A stretch of DNA of 64,000 nt from Polytrichum commune (GCA_950295325.1 OX485803.1:10664001-10728000), one strand, 5' to 3'; positions 12,690-25,205 are shown, counted from the stretch's first letter. Program-made: numbers and translations. The notes: generated from the sequence alone by a model not told the origin.

Positions 12690-13194
12690 AGCAAGGCATG
12701 GAGGGCCGACGATCGTGGACGAGTTTGCGGGAGGAGGAACGGAGTCGACAGTGGAAGGATCGCACCAGGGAGCTTCCATGCGGAGACATCGGCTTAGCCC
12801 ACAACGAGCGACAACGTCATCCCTTGAGGGCGACACATATCCCAACCGAACGAGCGTTCGCTTCTCCTTGGAGAGGGGAGAGGGTGACAAGGCGTACGCG
12901 CAGGCGACAACTCTGGGGGGTGGGTTGTTCACAACGTCGTCGTCGATGCCAACGTCCCGGGAGTAATCCATGGCTAAGGTTGCGTCCACTGCCAAAAACT
13001 GGTAGAGGGAGAGGATCTAGGAATCCGTCACGTCACGGGAAAGGGAGCCAAGGGACGCGGGGGGAGGGGAAGGGCCGTCGAGGAGAGGGGTGTCACATAG
13101 GGGGCAACTATGGGCAACCAAAAAAAACACCCAAATATGGAGCAAGCATTAGATATGTGAACCACATGGACACAACCACATGCACGGAGATATT

Positions 13195-13968
13195 TCAAAT
13201 CAATTTATTGAATTTTGCGAGCCGCACGATGCTCTTATATACATGATCGCGGGGGCTGAGTGCCGCATTGCCGATGGGGTTGGACCTAACAAAATCAGGG
13301 ATGCTTCTGGGGTGGAGCACAAGCCTTTTAAGGTAAGGTGCTAGCCTATGGACCAAAAATGTGTCGTTCCTATCGCCGGTCCAGGGGTCGGGGAAGATGA
13401 CGTTGCCCGGGGGGTTCAAAATGCTTTTGGTGGGCCTATCATCAATGAGGAGGGTATTCTTCGGAGTTGGCCAACACCCATGGGGTACCCCCTCCAGCAG
13501 GGGGACACCTCGCCACAGTCTGGACCTGAGGACATTGAGGAACTGTTGTCCTCCGCCTCGACCACCGAACTTGGGCACCAGCAGACCCTTCTTGTTGAGT
13601 AGCTCATCGCATGCCTCTTGGCCGAGAACAAAGCAAGGGCTCGGGAGATCACAGAATAGGAAGTTGACGATGGGTTCCATGTTCTCCATGACCATACAGC
13701 TCCACACGACGATGTGAGCAAAGTTGAGCACCTCGAGAAAGAAGTCTCACAAACCGGGACGGGCGTGGACAACCTTGCGGTTTATGAGGGTGTCGAGCTC
13801 ACCGTCATAGTCCCTCTTGTCGGGATGACGAAAGGGACACGTGGGGATCTTGGGGATGTGTTTGGTGTGACACAACACCCCGTTGAGGTCAAAATCTATG
13901 AACGGTTTGTTTCGGGTCTCAAGTCCATTGGCTGAGGGGTTGCGATCTATCTTCGGGGGGTCCGGTGA
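13195..13968 (-). pseudogene. FCP1/SCP-type HAD phosphatase homolog broken by one stop codon
   Basis: Read on the - strand, the frame from 13968 gives KPFIDFDLNGVLCHT. This is the HAD motif I of the plant FCP1-like branch (DLNG in place of DxDxT). HARPGL follows, then a TGA at 13747-13749 where the family has Arg (HARPGLR), then DFFLEVLNFAHIVVWSCM. The frame stays open for 178 codons: NTLLIDDRPTKSILNPPGN is the late HAD motif with paired Asp, and YLKRL and DFVRSNPIGNAAL form the expected family end. The stop could be a single CGA-to-TGA change. A possible upstream exon is at 14597-14860. Family members are nuclear or cytosolic protein phosphatases of mostly unknown target. It is probably a recent pseudogene. 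Confidence 0.65.
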
Positions 13969-14094
13969 TTAACAATTTGACTAGTTTAATGCTATGATCC
14001 AGTAAAGAAATATGCGTCAAACATGAAGGCGATGCATTATGGAAAAAAAACGAAGAGCGAGAACAAGATTGTAAAGAAAATGTGTTGAAGGGTA

Positions 14095-14260
14095 CATTTG
14101 TGAATGTTTGTTCGTGAATGAAGGCTAGCAGTGGCAAGGCGTATCATTCATGAACGTTCATTCGTGAGCGCGCCTCAATGAACATTTATGAACGGTGATT
14201 CGTGAATGAGGTGAATGCGGGGTCGCACGCTTTTACGAGCGTCCATTTGTGAACGAGGTA
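14095..14260. repeat. Repeated GAACGTTCATTCGTGAA-type palindromic blocks
   Basis: Blocks such as TTGTTCGTGAATGA, CATGAACGTTCATTCGTGAG, TGATTCGTGAATGAGG and CCATTTGTGAACGAGG recur in both orientations, with more at 14550-14675. It may be the end region of a transposon. No boundaries were set. Confidence 0.4.
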
Positions 14261-14596
14261 GAATTGCACAAGCAAGTGAACCCGCATAAACATACACAAT
14301 ACTAGAAATGCAAGACGATACAACGTTTGGACGATCCAATGCAAAGCTCATTTGATCATATATTAATTCGCTAAAAATGTACAATTTGTCTCAGGTGATA
14401 ATCTATCACATAGGTTCCTAAGGCAACATGATGCCGTGTCCTACAAAACTGATCGACCTAAGGCAGTACGCAAAAAAAAGCTCTCGTTGGTCTCGGATGT
14501 CGATGAAGAGAATGCACCAAAAACACAACGCAGGTGGTTAGAATTGATACAAACGTGCGTTCGTCAATGCATGTGGTATTCGCAAATATGAGTTAC

Positions 14597-14860
14597 CTCG
14601 TCATCGGGGGGAGGGGCAACAGCGCTGGACCGAACAGCAGCTCCCTCTTCAGCGATTAACGAACGCGCGTTCATAATCTCCACCAGTGCAGGCACCTCCA
14701 TTTCCATGACGTCATCCACACGCTCTGCTTGAGACACATGGGTCTGCAGGATGTGCTCCGTGTGGTCATCTTTGTCACCTAGGTTGAGTCTCCCCATGTG
14801 TACATCCCCCATGGATGTGGAGGGATGCCGATCCTGCGCAGGGTTGTCCTTGACGTCCAT
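14597..14860 (-). CDS. Possible first exon linked to the broken FCP1-like gene
   Basis: An 88-codon open frame starts with ATG at 14860, is acidic (MDVKDNPAQDRHPSTSMGD at the start, PPPDDE at the end) and finishes at a good donor, GACGAG|GTAACT. It lies about 630 bases upstream of the FCP1-like frame on the same strand, and phase-0 joining to that frame at 13949 (after GAAG) is possible. No family is recognised, so the link is inferred from strand, phase and spacing. Confidence 0.3.
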
Positions 14861-15159
14861 CCTTTGGACCCCTATCGTTTCAATCGAGCTCCCCTTGCGT
14901 GTCCTCCACAGACAACATCAAAAACTATGTTTCAAATGACGGTTGAGAAAATCTAAAATTTTCATACAAATTTGAAGAAAAAATTATATTCTTTCAAAAA
15001 CAAATGTAGAGAAGTGTAAATTCCTTACATTATTAAATCCAAATCAAGAACTCTTCGGTTCCTCATGTTGGGCCATAAATCAAATATTGCCCTCCAATCC
15101 ATATTCATCAACTCTATCGAGCATAATGATACTCGTATCAAAGCATCCAAAGTGTCCAA

Positions 15160-15960
15160 CTTCAATGAAGCTTGCAAGTGGCTAGCAAGTGGCTCTTGAT
15201 AGCATTTTTTTTTGAAAATTCCATTTCACAAATCTTAATACTTGGGGGAATGTCAAGTATTTTTTGCCAAAGTTGCATGAGAAGTGACCAATTGACATAC
15301 CACTCATTGATGCCCCCACAAAATTGCCATGCCTTACACAATGGTTTGTTGTGATATACATGCCTCAAAGTTTCTACAAACTTAAGCAACTCAACTCTAT
15401 TTGCATCACTTTCAACCGCCGTCAATCCAAATTGTATGATCAATCTCTCCAACCATTGCTTTAACTTAGTTATACAAACTTCTTCAGCACTTGCACATAC
15501 ACAACTTTGGATAATGCTTTGGATTGAAAAGTTTAGATGCGTAGAAAATAGGTACATCAAGTAACCTTTTGTTCAAGCTATCCACAACTACTTGCACATA
15601 CACAACTCCCATCATCTTGCGTTCTTCTAATGTGTCCTCCCAAACGAAAATTCGGCTCATAAGCATAGGATGATATGTGCCTTCAACATCATCATTTCCC
15701 TCCATCTTAACACACTAACCACCCAAGCTCAAGAAAAAAATGGACCCAAGTTCTTGGTCAATCGTCCACAGTTAGGTCTATGACCGCTTTAAAAATGTCT
15801 CTTCATTTGATGAATAGAATTTGATGAATCCAAAGTGGATCCAATTGTTGAAATCTTAACCAAGTCATTGAAATAAATTTTTGATTCAAGTTATTTAGCT
15901 CTGCCAACACATCCACCACAAGATGAAGCATAAATTGAAACTAGAAAGTTGTAGCTTGAT
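15160..15960 (-). pseudogene. Degraded hAT-like transposase (C-terminal region)
   Basis: Frames on the - strand are shifted against each other. 15705-15484 reads VVVDSLNKRLLDVPIFYASKLFNP, resembling the hAT segment before the dimerisation domain (a residue run ending in a YxLNP-like motif). 15560-15162 continues with KPLCKAWQFCGGIN, then LMQLWQKILDIPPSIKICEMEFS, resembling the hAT C-terminal dimerisation motif (ACERNFS-like), and then KSHLL. Upstream to about 15960 further coding-like text is interrupted by stops. No terminal repeats were assigned. It is a remnant, not a working transposase. Confidence 0.5.
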
Positions 15961-16544
15961 GGTACCAACAACCATCCCGCACTTGGAAAAAATCCAATAT
16001 TATTGGCATGTAATACAAAATCCGCTCCAACACTTGACCCCAAGAAAGCCAACAAACTAAATGGTATTACAAGATAGCCAATGGATGTAAATTAAATTCG
16101 ATCACTAGCAAGCTCCTAGAATAGTTTGAGATTGCAAGTTGGAAATCGCCATCATTGATATAGTTCAATCGAGTATGAGAGCATGTACAACAAAAGCTCA
16201 ACACAAACCCAAAATGGGTTCAATTAGGTGTCACTTATAGGTGCATAAGTTGATTTGTATTTCCTAAGTTATGAAATCAAAGCGTGGCTCATATATTATG
16301 GGATACAACATTATTTGCCCATAGTTATGGGATATGGTTGACGGGTAATGGTTTAGGGGACCTTTATTTTGTTGCGCTAATTTCGTTCTTTCTTTCCATG
16401 TGATAGGCATTTTTATATATTCTTTTTTTATTCAACATGCAACATTAATCTCAAATTTTATATGCCTTTCTTTTTGTTGTAACAGGTGCAAAAACGAGCC
16501 TTGTTCCCCCATTAAAAAGACTCAAGACATCTAAAAAATCCTTC

Positions 16545-16810
16545 ATATATTATATATAGATATGGCTCCACGGAAAGAGAACACATGTTTATAATTTGTG
16601 TGTGCCTCTAGGTTGGGTGGTGAACCTTTAGATCAGGAAATGATTTTTTATTCATGTGATAAGTTTATGATAAGTTTATGATGAGATAATTGTGATTGTG
16701 AATAATCATTTAACTTGCTTGAGTAGGGATACATTACAATGAAATACTTGCATAAAGAATAAAGCTCTCCATAGTACATAGAGAGGACTATGACAGTAAG
16801 CCCTTCGCAA
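16545..16810. repeat. Dispersed repeat, inverted partner of 5150-5475
   Basis: It contains TGCCTCTAGGTTGGGTGGTG, AACCTTTAG, a duplicated GATAAGTTTATGATAAGTTT stretch and TAGTACATAGAGAGGACTAT. These match the 5150-5475 region on the other strand. No coding potential is seen. Confidence 0.6.
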
Positions 16811-17701
16811 ATAGTGCACATGACACTAAATACTATGAACGGTGTAGACTAATTCAAGATCTCTCATACTATTTAGGGAATCAAATCATCTAAAAAATAA
16901 AAACATATATTCAGATCATAGAACACTTCACTGCGTTCTCACCTTCTTAATCGACTAGTTCATAAAGCCACCATGAACCCCAAGCTTTAATTAAAAAACC
17001 CTAATGTCCATAATGCCGGTCATCATCCCCCTAGTACATAACTGATGGTGCTTATCCAAACATGGCGTGCTCACATACCCGAATTGGACCGACACAAGTA
17101 CACTGGCAACTCACCCAACACTTTCTGCCTCTTTGGTCCTGATCTGGTTTTGATGCACGGGTCTCAGTCCTCTACATACCCTGTGGACCTGCATCCATAT
17201 ACCCGGTGGGACATTACACATACCTGGGTTTACACCTGTCCTTATACCCTGTGGACCTCTCCCCATACACCTGATCGTACATGATGCCTACCTGGTTCAA
17301 GGCAATATTGGTCCACTGGCAACTCCCCCGGCAACTGCCTCCTCTTTGGGTCCTGGTGAGGTAGATGGGTCTTAAATGGTTACTTTCTCCCGACTATCCT
17401 TCTTCTCTTACAGTATCAAACACACGTTTAAAATGAGATGCTTAGCAAGTCTAATTCGAGGTTGTAGCAACTTTCCCTATATTATCTGGAGCTCATGTGA
17501 ATGTCTTATTCATTATGAAAGTGAAGATTTTTGCATTCACTGAATGGTCATATAGGTTTCTCCCGCAATCATGTTGACTAATGAAACACCTGGAATGGTA
17601 TACATGTATATTTTGAGCACATAGTCCAACCTCTTTTGAATACGTGACATCTTTTTTGGTGTCCATTCTTAAATGCACGTATAAGGTAGAAATACAGAAA
17701 G

Positions 17702-18050
17702 TACACTAAATATGATATTTAGTGTTATCAATTCTAGTAATCGTCTTGCTCAATACTAATTCTAAGACTCGCTATAGTGTCACCAACACTAAATGTTAAC
17801 CCAACATTATTTGTTAATTCCTTGAAGATTTTTTTGGGGGATTATAGATTTACAGTGTTTCAATTATTGTCACTTACCGAGTGATTTTTCATCACAAGCT
17901 GCTGACAAGAGAAGGTAGAGTTTTGGCCAATGGATGAAGTCAGTTATCATCCATGACAACATTTGTTCAATTTTTCACAAGAAATGTCATCCGAAAAGTT
18001 ACGATAGTGACATTAAATACCATACGACACTAAATAGTATATATAGTGTC
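17702..18050 (+). mobile_element. MITE family 1, full-length copy
   Basis: It starts TACACTAAATATGATATTTA and ends with GACACTAAATAGTATATATA then GTGTC. Both ends are short palindromes, so each could fold alone or pair with the other. About 350 bases, AT-rich and non-coding. Further fragments lie near 3750, 10300, 12000, 16820 and 19410. Confidence 0.65.
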
Positions 18051-18809
18051 GTGAATGACCACTATTGGTGCACTCGCCTAGGACTAAATTGATTCTTGAG
18101 TGGACCCAAAATGATTGATTATAAAAGTGACGGTCTAAAAAGGATGTAGTGATAGGTCAGATGCAATGATTGACCGGACGGGTCATGTTTCACACCACTT
18201 GACATCACTTTTGGATGTCATTGAATAAACCGTTTTATGTTGCAATCGTATATGAAATAAAGTATTTTGATGCTCAAATTATAGAGACTGTATTGTACAA
18301 GTAGGAGATCTTACTTGCCTCTTGAAAAACATGTAACTAAATATTTATAGGGAATAAAATTACGAAACGACTTGCAATCCTCATCATTTGCTCTGATACT
18401 CCATCTCTAGGTAATTAAATTAGGCGCATTGACTTTATCCTATGCAAACGCTTCCAGATATCAAGCTTGTCTTCACCGCCTACATACTGAGGGTCTACCC
18501 CTACATAAGATACCCCTGTGAAACACTGTCACTGGCAATTGCCGGAACACTTTCCTGCAAGTATCCGCTCCTTATCTTGGAAAACACCCAGAATATATCT
18601 TGAATTCATAGCCCCTTCGGAAAGACCCCATGCAGATGTCTTCCAACTCACCTTCCATTCAAATATTGTCTGACAAATCGACGCTGGTGCACTAAACAAG
18701 TTATGTGAAGTCAGTCCTGATCACGGTTCCTGCTAAGTTAAGTTCCTGATCACGGTTGAGGAAAGTGTTCGTGAAGTTGTCGTGCGTGTCTGTAAAAGAG
18801 CTCCGTGAC

Positions 18810-18817
18810 TATAAAAG
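18810..18817 (+). promoter_or_regulatory. TATA box of GST copy C
   Basis: TATAAAAG is followed by a CA-rich leader without long open frames, a possible donor at 19014/19015 (ATAAG|GTGGGT), and an acceptor TATTGCAG ending at 19738, 15 bases before the ATG. The layout of TATA box, leader exon and leader intron is like that of copy B. Inferred from motif and spacing. Confidence 0.5.
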
Positions 18818-19753
18818 GATCTCACTCCACTATCATCACAACTGCATCACACACATACAAATTCTAGTTGCCTGTGCATAACGATTTCCATACAGCCAAG
18901 TCACTGCTACTCTAGCTCGCATAGGGATTCATCACAGCCCCAAAGCCTGCTGCTACCGTTCAGGGAGCCAAGTATCTTGATATCTTTATAGTTTTACAGC
19001 GATTGTGTTATAAGGTGGGTACGAGGCTGTTCATACTGCACCGCTTCTGGTTTTCAGAGTCATGTACATTGTTTGCAAAGGGCATAATGAAACTAGATGA
19101 CATTATGACATTTTAGCATAGCAGATTTGAATACTCGAGATGATAGATTTGCATTCTAGTATGCAAGGGAAAGGTATCATTGAGCATACTAATGCCAAGT
19201 GTCATTTTCCGTATACATTTTGGTCAACTTGTAGACCATTGTATAACCTATTAAGCATACACCTCATAACCCTACTAATCATACTTTTGCCAAGATATTA
19301 AAGCAAGTGCGCTTGCTTGCCAAGTGTCATAAGGTGACACTAATAGTGAAGTTATTGATCATTTGCGTAACCTAGGATACACCTCAAAATAGGGTAAGTG
19401 ACACTATTACGCATGTGACACTAAATAACATAAACGGCACCGTAGTTTTCACAGTCCTGTGTCGAGTTGAGAACTGAGCATTTGATCTTTATGTATGGCC
19501 GAATTCTACTCGCCAAATTCCTCTTGGTTTTATGCTCAGCAGCTTAGTATCTATGTGGAGTCTGTATCGAGGATTCCTACTTGAGAGACAAATTCTCTCT
19601 TTTGCGTTATTTTGGATGCTCATTGTCAATGTCCAATATTTTAAGTTCGGGGTTTCTCATTCCAATGTAGTTAATTTTCCTTCTGGAGGCAATTAAAACC
19701 CCAGATCCAGAGAAAAGTAACATCAATGTGTATTGCAGGTCTCGACACCAGCC

Positions 19754-22214
19754 ATGGCCATGAAGCTATATGGCACTGTCACTCCTAACGTGCAGCGTGT
19801 CGTTTTAACGCTCTTCGAAGCACAGGTTCGCTCTTGCTCACACTTCTCTTTTTTAAACCTTAGAATGTTCAATGCATGGTTGTGCTGACCGGTAGGTTTT
19901 AGATGGTTGAAATCTGTACATTTCCAATTTATTGCAGTGAGCATTCCAGCACAATTCTATTTAACAGAGCTTCTGGACCATACGCATACCTTGCCCTAGG
20001 TTGCAATTGTTGATGGTTAATTTTTTGAGGCCTCTCCAGTTTTTGTGAATTCTGAGATTAATTCTGAGTGATGGCATCGTGCTTCAGGCGTCCTTGATTC
20101 GTACCAAGTCAGGTCACTACTGTGAGGTCTCATTTGCCATAGCCAGAACCTGTGAATCAGCTACCTCAATCAGTTCCAGTGCTTTCTCAGTGACACTATG
20201 TCCCAATAACTATACATGTAAAGTACAAAAACGTTGGTTTCGTATGCATTGATTCTTTCTCTGGAAAATGTGATGAATTTACAGGTGGACGTCGACAAAG
20301 ATGTGAAGTTAGTGCTGGTGAGCCTGTCTGCTAAGGAGCAGAAGCAGCAGGCTTTCCTGGCTAAGCAGGTGAGATATTCGTCTCCACAAAAAGTCATTAT
20401 GGATTGTAATATTCCTGAAGGCATGCAGGTGTTAGGTGGCTTGATTACCTTGTCCTCTATCTTCTATTGATCAGATTTACATCTTTAAGTTTGTGTTCCG
20501 TCAGCAGATGTATGATGAAACATCAACAAAACTGGGATTGAAAATTGGACCTCCCCTTATTTATTTCTGGTTATTGGAAGTGCATGTTTATTGAATCCTT
20601 CACTGAATATCTCATAGGTCCTCCCACATCTGTTCACTATTATGTGTGGAGTAGTTAATGAAATCTAAAGACGCAGTGCAATCTCTTTTGAACATGTGTC
20701 TTTATGCCGTTTGCTGTTTGCTCCTCACCTAACCACACACCATCAAGTATAGGTGTCCCATTAAGAAGAGTAACCAATCAACACCCCCACACACCTTACT
20801 TGTGGTGCACTTTGGCTTGTGGTAGTTCAACGAAATAGTAATCAAGGTGGTATACCTAATCTCCAAGTTTGACTGGTGATGCATTATGGTCATAAGAAAA
20901 CAGTCTCACGCACATTCGGTTCTTGAATTTGACGACCATGATCTTGTGATCCACAGGAGCTTGAACAAGTATCACTTCTGCTGCTGCTCAATCTAGTTAA
21001 TTCTGTAATCGTTAACAAGCTTGCCTCTCAGTAAATTGTTGTGTTCACAAACTTGTTGGATATAGATAATAATTAGGTTTGATGATGATAAAATATACCT
21101 ATTTTATTAATCTTTGTTGGTTGAATTACCTGCAGCCCTTTGGAGTTGTTCCCTGCTTTGAAGACGGTGACCTCATCTTGATTGGTAAGGTCAACACGAC
21201 TTATAACTGTTTATTGTTGTTCTTCCCTGTATTTGCAGCAAAACTTAATTGCTGCTGTACAGTTGAACTATATGTTTGAGCACCTGCCACCATTACGCAA
21301 CTAGAAACTTGCATTATAGAATGGATTACACTTTGATCTTAGGTAGAGACCAGTGTTGGACTGGTATCGTCTTTTTTTTTTAATACCATTCAGGTATCTG
21401 CAAGGGCATGGCTATTTGATGGTATATGTGTTTCTTTTTCCAATCCCATTCCAGTTGTTATACCATGCAAGATCCTTCATACCTAGGTAAGTCACCCTAG
21501 TATTAATATGAATTAGAAGGGCATTGACCCAAATTATGACTCGGGTATACAAAGATCCTCTCACCTTTGACGTCATACCCACCAAATATCCATATTTGAC
21601 TGGTAGTACAATTTTGACACCCACGGGTAGGTCCTTTTTGTTACCATTGTAATTGATGTTGATTATTAATACTCATGTATTCACCTATGTACTGGTGCAA
21701 CATGATTGGGGATTGTCAATGTAATCTTTCGCACTTGGGTTATTGATTTGCAGAGTCTCGGGCCATTTCGCGCTACATAGCCGAGAAATACCAGGACCAA
21801 GGTGTCCCCTTGCTGGGGAAAACATTGGAGGAGAGGGCCATCATCAACCAGTGGTGTGAAGTGGAGAGCCAAAACTTCAATGCGGCCGCCTTACCTATGC
21901 TTCGGGAAATATTTATTGCGGCAAATGAGAAACGACCAGTAGATGAGCAGATTGTAGCTGCCGGGGTGTCAAAGCTCGGGCAAGTCTTGGATATTTATGA
22001 GGCGCAACTTTCCAAATACAAGTACATTGCGGGTGACGATTATACGTTGGCCGACATATTTCATGCTCCGATGATCAATAGTCTTATGAGATTCAAGAAG
22101 GAAGTGTTCACTGGCCGCAAGCATGTCATCGCGTGGGCCCAGGATGTGATTTCTCGACCTGCATTCCAAAAGACCATCGAAACAAATCAAAAGTGGGCAA
22201 AAGAGGAGCTCTGA
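19754..22214 (+). CDS. Phi-class glutathione S-transferase, copy C
   Basis: Exons: 19754-19825, 20285-20368, 21136-21184 and 21754-22214, giving about 221 residues with all introns GT-AG. It starts MAMKLYGTVTPNVQRVV in a GCCATGG context. Thr10 stands at the usual catalytic Ser position, followed by Pro11 and Asn12. PFGVVPCFEDGDLIL gives the cis-Pro loop, then ESRAISRYIAEKYQDQG. The C-terminal domain keeps FNAAALPMLREIF, LADIFHAP and SRPAFQK. Exon 2 (SLSAKEQKQQAFLAKQ) is the most divergent part between copies, as expected for the variable strand-helix region. It lies 10 kb from copy B on the same strand and looks intact. Function from family: glutathione-dependent conjugation or peroxide reduction. 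Thr may or may not activate glutathione. Confidence 0.93.
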
Positions 22215-24919
22215 CTTGATTCAGAAAGACCTACTAAGCTCTACTAACCACAAATTTATATTACCTCAGAATCGGAAAAGATTGGGTGGATGGATGTCCA
22301 GAATTAGAATGTCGTTAGAGGCAAACAATTAGATTGTGTGGGTTTAGGACAGATATAATTAAATTGTCTTTAAAATGAATTGTCACTCAAAGACAGCAAT
22401 ATATTATTTCTAGCCTCTGATGTGTTTTTGTTCTCATACCTCCATATATTCTTCTCATGAGTCCGGTTGTTCACGTACAACCTGGAGTACAACTTATGTC
22501 GTGGTGGTTTCTGCAAAACTCAAAATTCTCACCTCCTCCATGCACAGTGTATAGGTAGTTGGGGCCCAATTTGAAAAGGACAAAATGTGATTCTTGGAGA
22601 TATTCATCAACAAAGTTCTTTGGGATATGCATATTTCAGATCTGAATATGACATACACATGCCTAAAATCACTCAAAGCCAGTGTTGCAATAAAGCATGT
22701 CTAGTAACTTTAGTATTCTGTTTCTTTGCGATGGTAATGGAGATGGATGAGAGCCATGTTCAAGGGTGTGGTAATGAGATCCTCCATCATATGTTTGTAG
22801 TTGGATTTATGGGGATCTCTATTCCAGCATAATCTCACTGGATTAATTTGGGGTCTCTGATGCTAAGATTTGGATGCATATCCAAGCCGTACGTAAGAGG
22901 TATCCAACTAGTGTTCGGTGAGAGTTTTGGGCGTAATCAGTTGAGATCCTAGTGTTTCCAAGTTCAAGCGGTTACATGCTGACATCCTTCAGTTTTTTTG
23001 TATTGATTTGAGGTATATTCTCTGAATTCTTGTAGAATGATAGGTAGTTTTCCTAAAATCTTGAACTTCAACCAGCGGTTTCTCAAACTCCACCGGTTCA
23101 TCTAGGGCTAGTGGTCGATTCTCCTTGATCATTGTTCCCAGCATTTCACCTTCCATTTACATGGTTTTCCCAAAGTACATATGTGTGGCGATCACATGTG
23201 TGGCGATCGCATGTGGTGCTCTATATTTCCTAGCGGCATTTAAATTTAGCACAAGTTTAGAAAGAGCAATAAGTGTGAGTGTGGATATAAGTTATATCCA
23301 TTTTGAATTGTCAACCAAACTTAACTATAGGCTTCATATCAGCTAGGTTTTTATTCTTCAATTTATGTTGACCATCGCTGACAAACTGACAAAATCACTT
23401 GTATGGTTTCAATTGCAGTTCATTTGGGAAAATCACATTGCATGTTTAGCCGATAGGTACTTGATATGCTAGAAAATATTGTTTGTTTTAATGCTCATGA
23501 CTCCATCAATTGAAGCAAGATGAATGAGACCTTGTGTGAAAATCATACTGAAGTTAATGAACCATAACTCACCTTTATAGCTTAAATGGCATGCTACTTG
23601 GAGTGAATGATGATTGTAGATGATGACCACCTCCACTCATGGCAATTAAGTATTGACATTTTGGTAGAATTTATGACCACGTGCATTAAAGAGGCACACC
23701 TTGTGATTTTAATTGTTTTTTGTCAATGGATTAGTGGCATTAATCTAACCGCCTTCAATGGGTACATTATTCCTAGCAATGCTCTCCATTGATGACTCTC
23801 ACAGGATAGGAGGTACCTAAACTTACTAAATATTGTACCATGTAGTAATTGGTTGTCTAGGTGCGATAATCTCCTAATTTTTCACCCAAAATTCAGCTCC
23901 AAATTGGTCACTTGTCAGGTTTGGTACCCTAATGCTTAGTTTCCACTTCAATAAGTTCACTTGGAAGAATTAAGTGCAACTTGCACTTGCCATGTTTCAT
24001 CTTGGTATGAAGATATTTGATATCCTCAAATTGAGGTCTTATGTTTTAAACATAAAAAAAATTTCAATAAGCGTTGGAGCACATAGGAGTTCTAAGAATA
24101 TGCATGTCACATGTTTGCATAAAGACATCAAAGTAGGCGGGTGTCTTCCGGTCTCAAGGTAGATGACTCTTGTTCAATTCTTTCTCCTAATATTAGGACA
24201 AATATATTTGAGTGGTCTGTGGTTTGTGTGGCACCAAGAACAGTTACCAAAAAGAAATATGTTTAAAAGAGATTAGCTTGTGTGCTCAATATATGATATC
24301 TATTCTAGGCATGGGGTTGACACTCCCCAGAAAATTAGAAGCTACGTGCGGCCAAAAACATGGTTTCTTTTCTATGGTATCAAAAAAATTGCAGCAATTA
24401 CAAAATACAATAGGCCCCACTCAATATGTGACGTTGAGTTCAAGATAATGTAGATTGTTAACTTCACATTATTTCTAAGATACCATGGTATAAGTCATAT
24501 AGCATCGGTCTATGGTTTTGTGATAAAAGCAATTCATCTTGTTCTTGAGTGCACATATCTATTTTGGGTATCTTTTTGTTTTGTTATGTGGAGTTCTAAA
24601 ATTGCTTTGAAGCTAAACCGCATTGCAATAAATTTTTGGCTCTTCCTTTCGAGATGGTTTTAGAAATAAGCCAAAGTTTGGCCTCGTGTGGAGGTTAATC
24701 ATATGGCATAGCGCTCTTGTGACAAGCTGCTTGTTGATTTATAATAAACATATGGTTCATGAAAATGACCCATCCCGGTGTTTCAAAGTAATTGAGGTAC
24801 TACAAAATATGGACAGTTAGAAAAGCACTTAGTTGAATGGGTCATTTAATTTCTTGTCGCCTTGGTAATACCCCCCAAACAATAACACCCTTGTTGCACG
24901 TGGCCCCCATAAGTCTGAC
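22215..24919. other. Gene-free stretch after GST copy C
   Basis: GST-C 3' UTR, then AT-rich repeat-derived DNA including the CCGGTTGA-type repeat and a partial repeat with TTTAAAAGAGATTAGCTTG near 24250. Only short chance frames. Confidence 0.45.
22915..23130 (+). mobile_element. Dispersed CCGGTTGA-type repeat, copy 2
   Basis: It shares GGGCGTAATCAGTTGAGATC, CCTAGTGTTTCCAAG, TGACATCCTTC and CTTGAACTTCAACCAGCGGT with 33712-33905, and matches 26825-27050 on the opposite strand. Confidence 0.5.
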
Positions 24920-25169
24920 TAAGTGTCAACCCCAAGATTCTAGGTTGAATAGTCAACATAAATGAGAGGACCCATACGTCAACCATTTAATGAGCACAAG
25001 AATCTTCACTTTGATGATGAATAAGATGTTCATATGAGCTCTAAAATTTTGAAGAGAATGGCTACGACCTCGGTTTGGATTTGCAAACCATCTTGTACTA
25101 ATTGCGTGTTTCATGTCCTAGGAGAGAACTTGTGGACTAGTCGGAAAAAGTAACCATTTAGAACCCATC
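24920..25169 (+). mobile_element. Dispersed repeat family 3, partial copy
   Basis: It shares AATAGTCAACATAA, CATATGAGCTCTAAAA, CTTGTACTAATTGCG, TCCTAGGAGA and GTAACCATTTAGAACCCAT with the copies at 3795 and 59312. Non-coding. Confidence 0.55.
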
Positions 25170-25205
25170 TAGAATTCTATGTTATGTGTAGTCCAAACTA
25201 CAATA

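Larger units (their letters stand above)
9800..13190. other. Gene-free stretch
   Basis: GST-B 3' region, then MITE scraps (10300, 12000), duplicated AGGGGCC...GGGCCATT text at 11380-11750 suggestive of a decayed element, and a GC-rich island at 12550-13120. No gene is supported. Confidence 0.45.

Noticed and set aside
12225-12995. Overlapping open frames on both strands in the GC-rich island, with poly-Gly or poly-Pro
   Set aside because: They arise from the G run and high GC content; no family motif or splice structure supports them.
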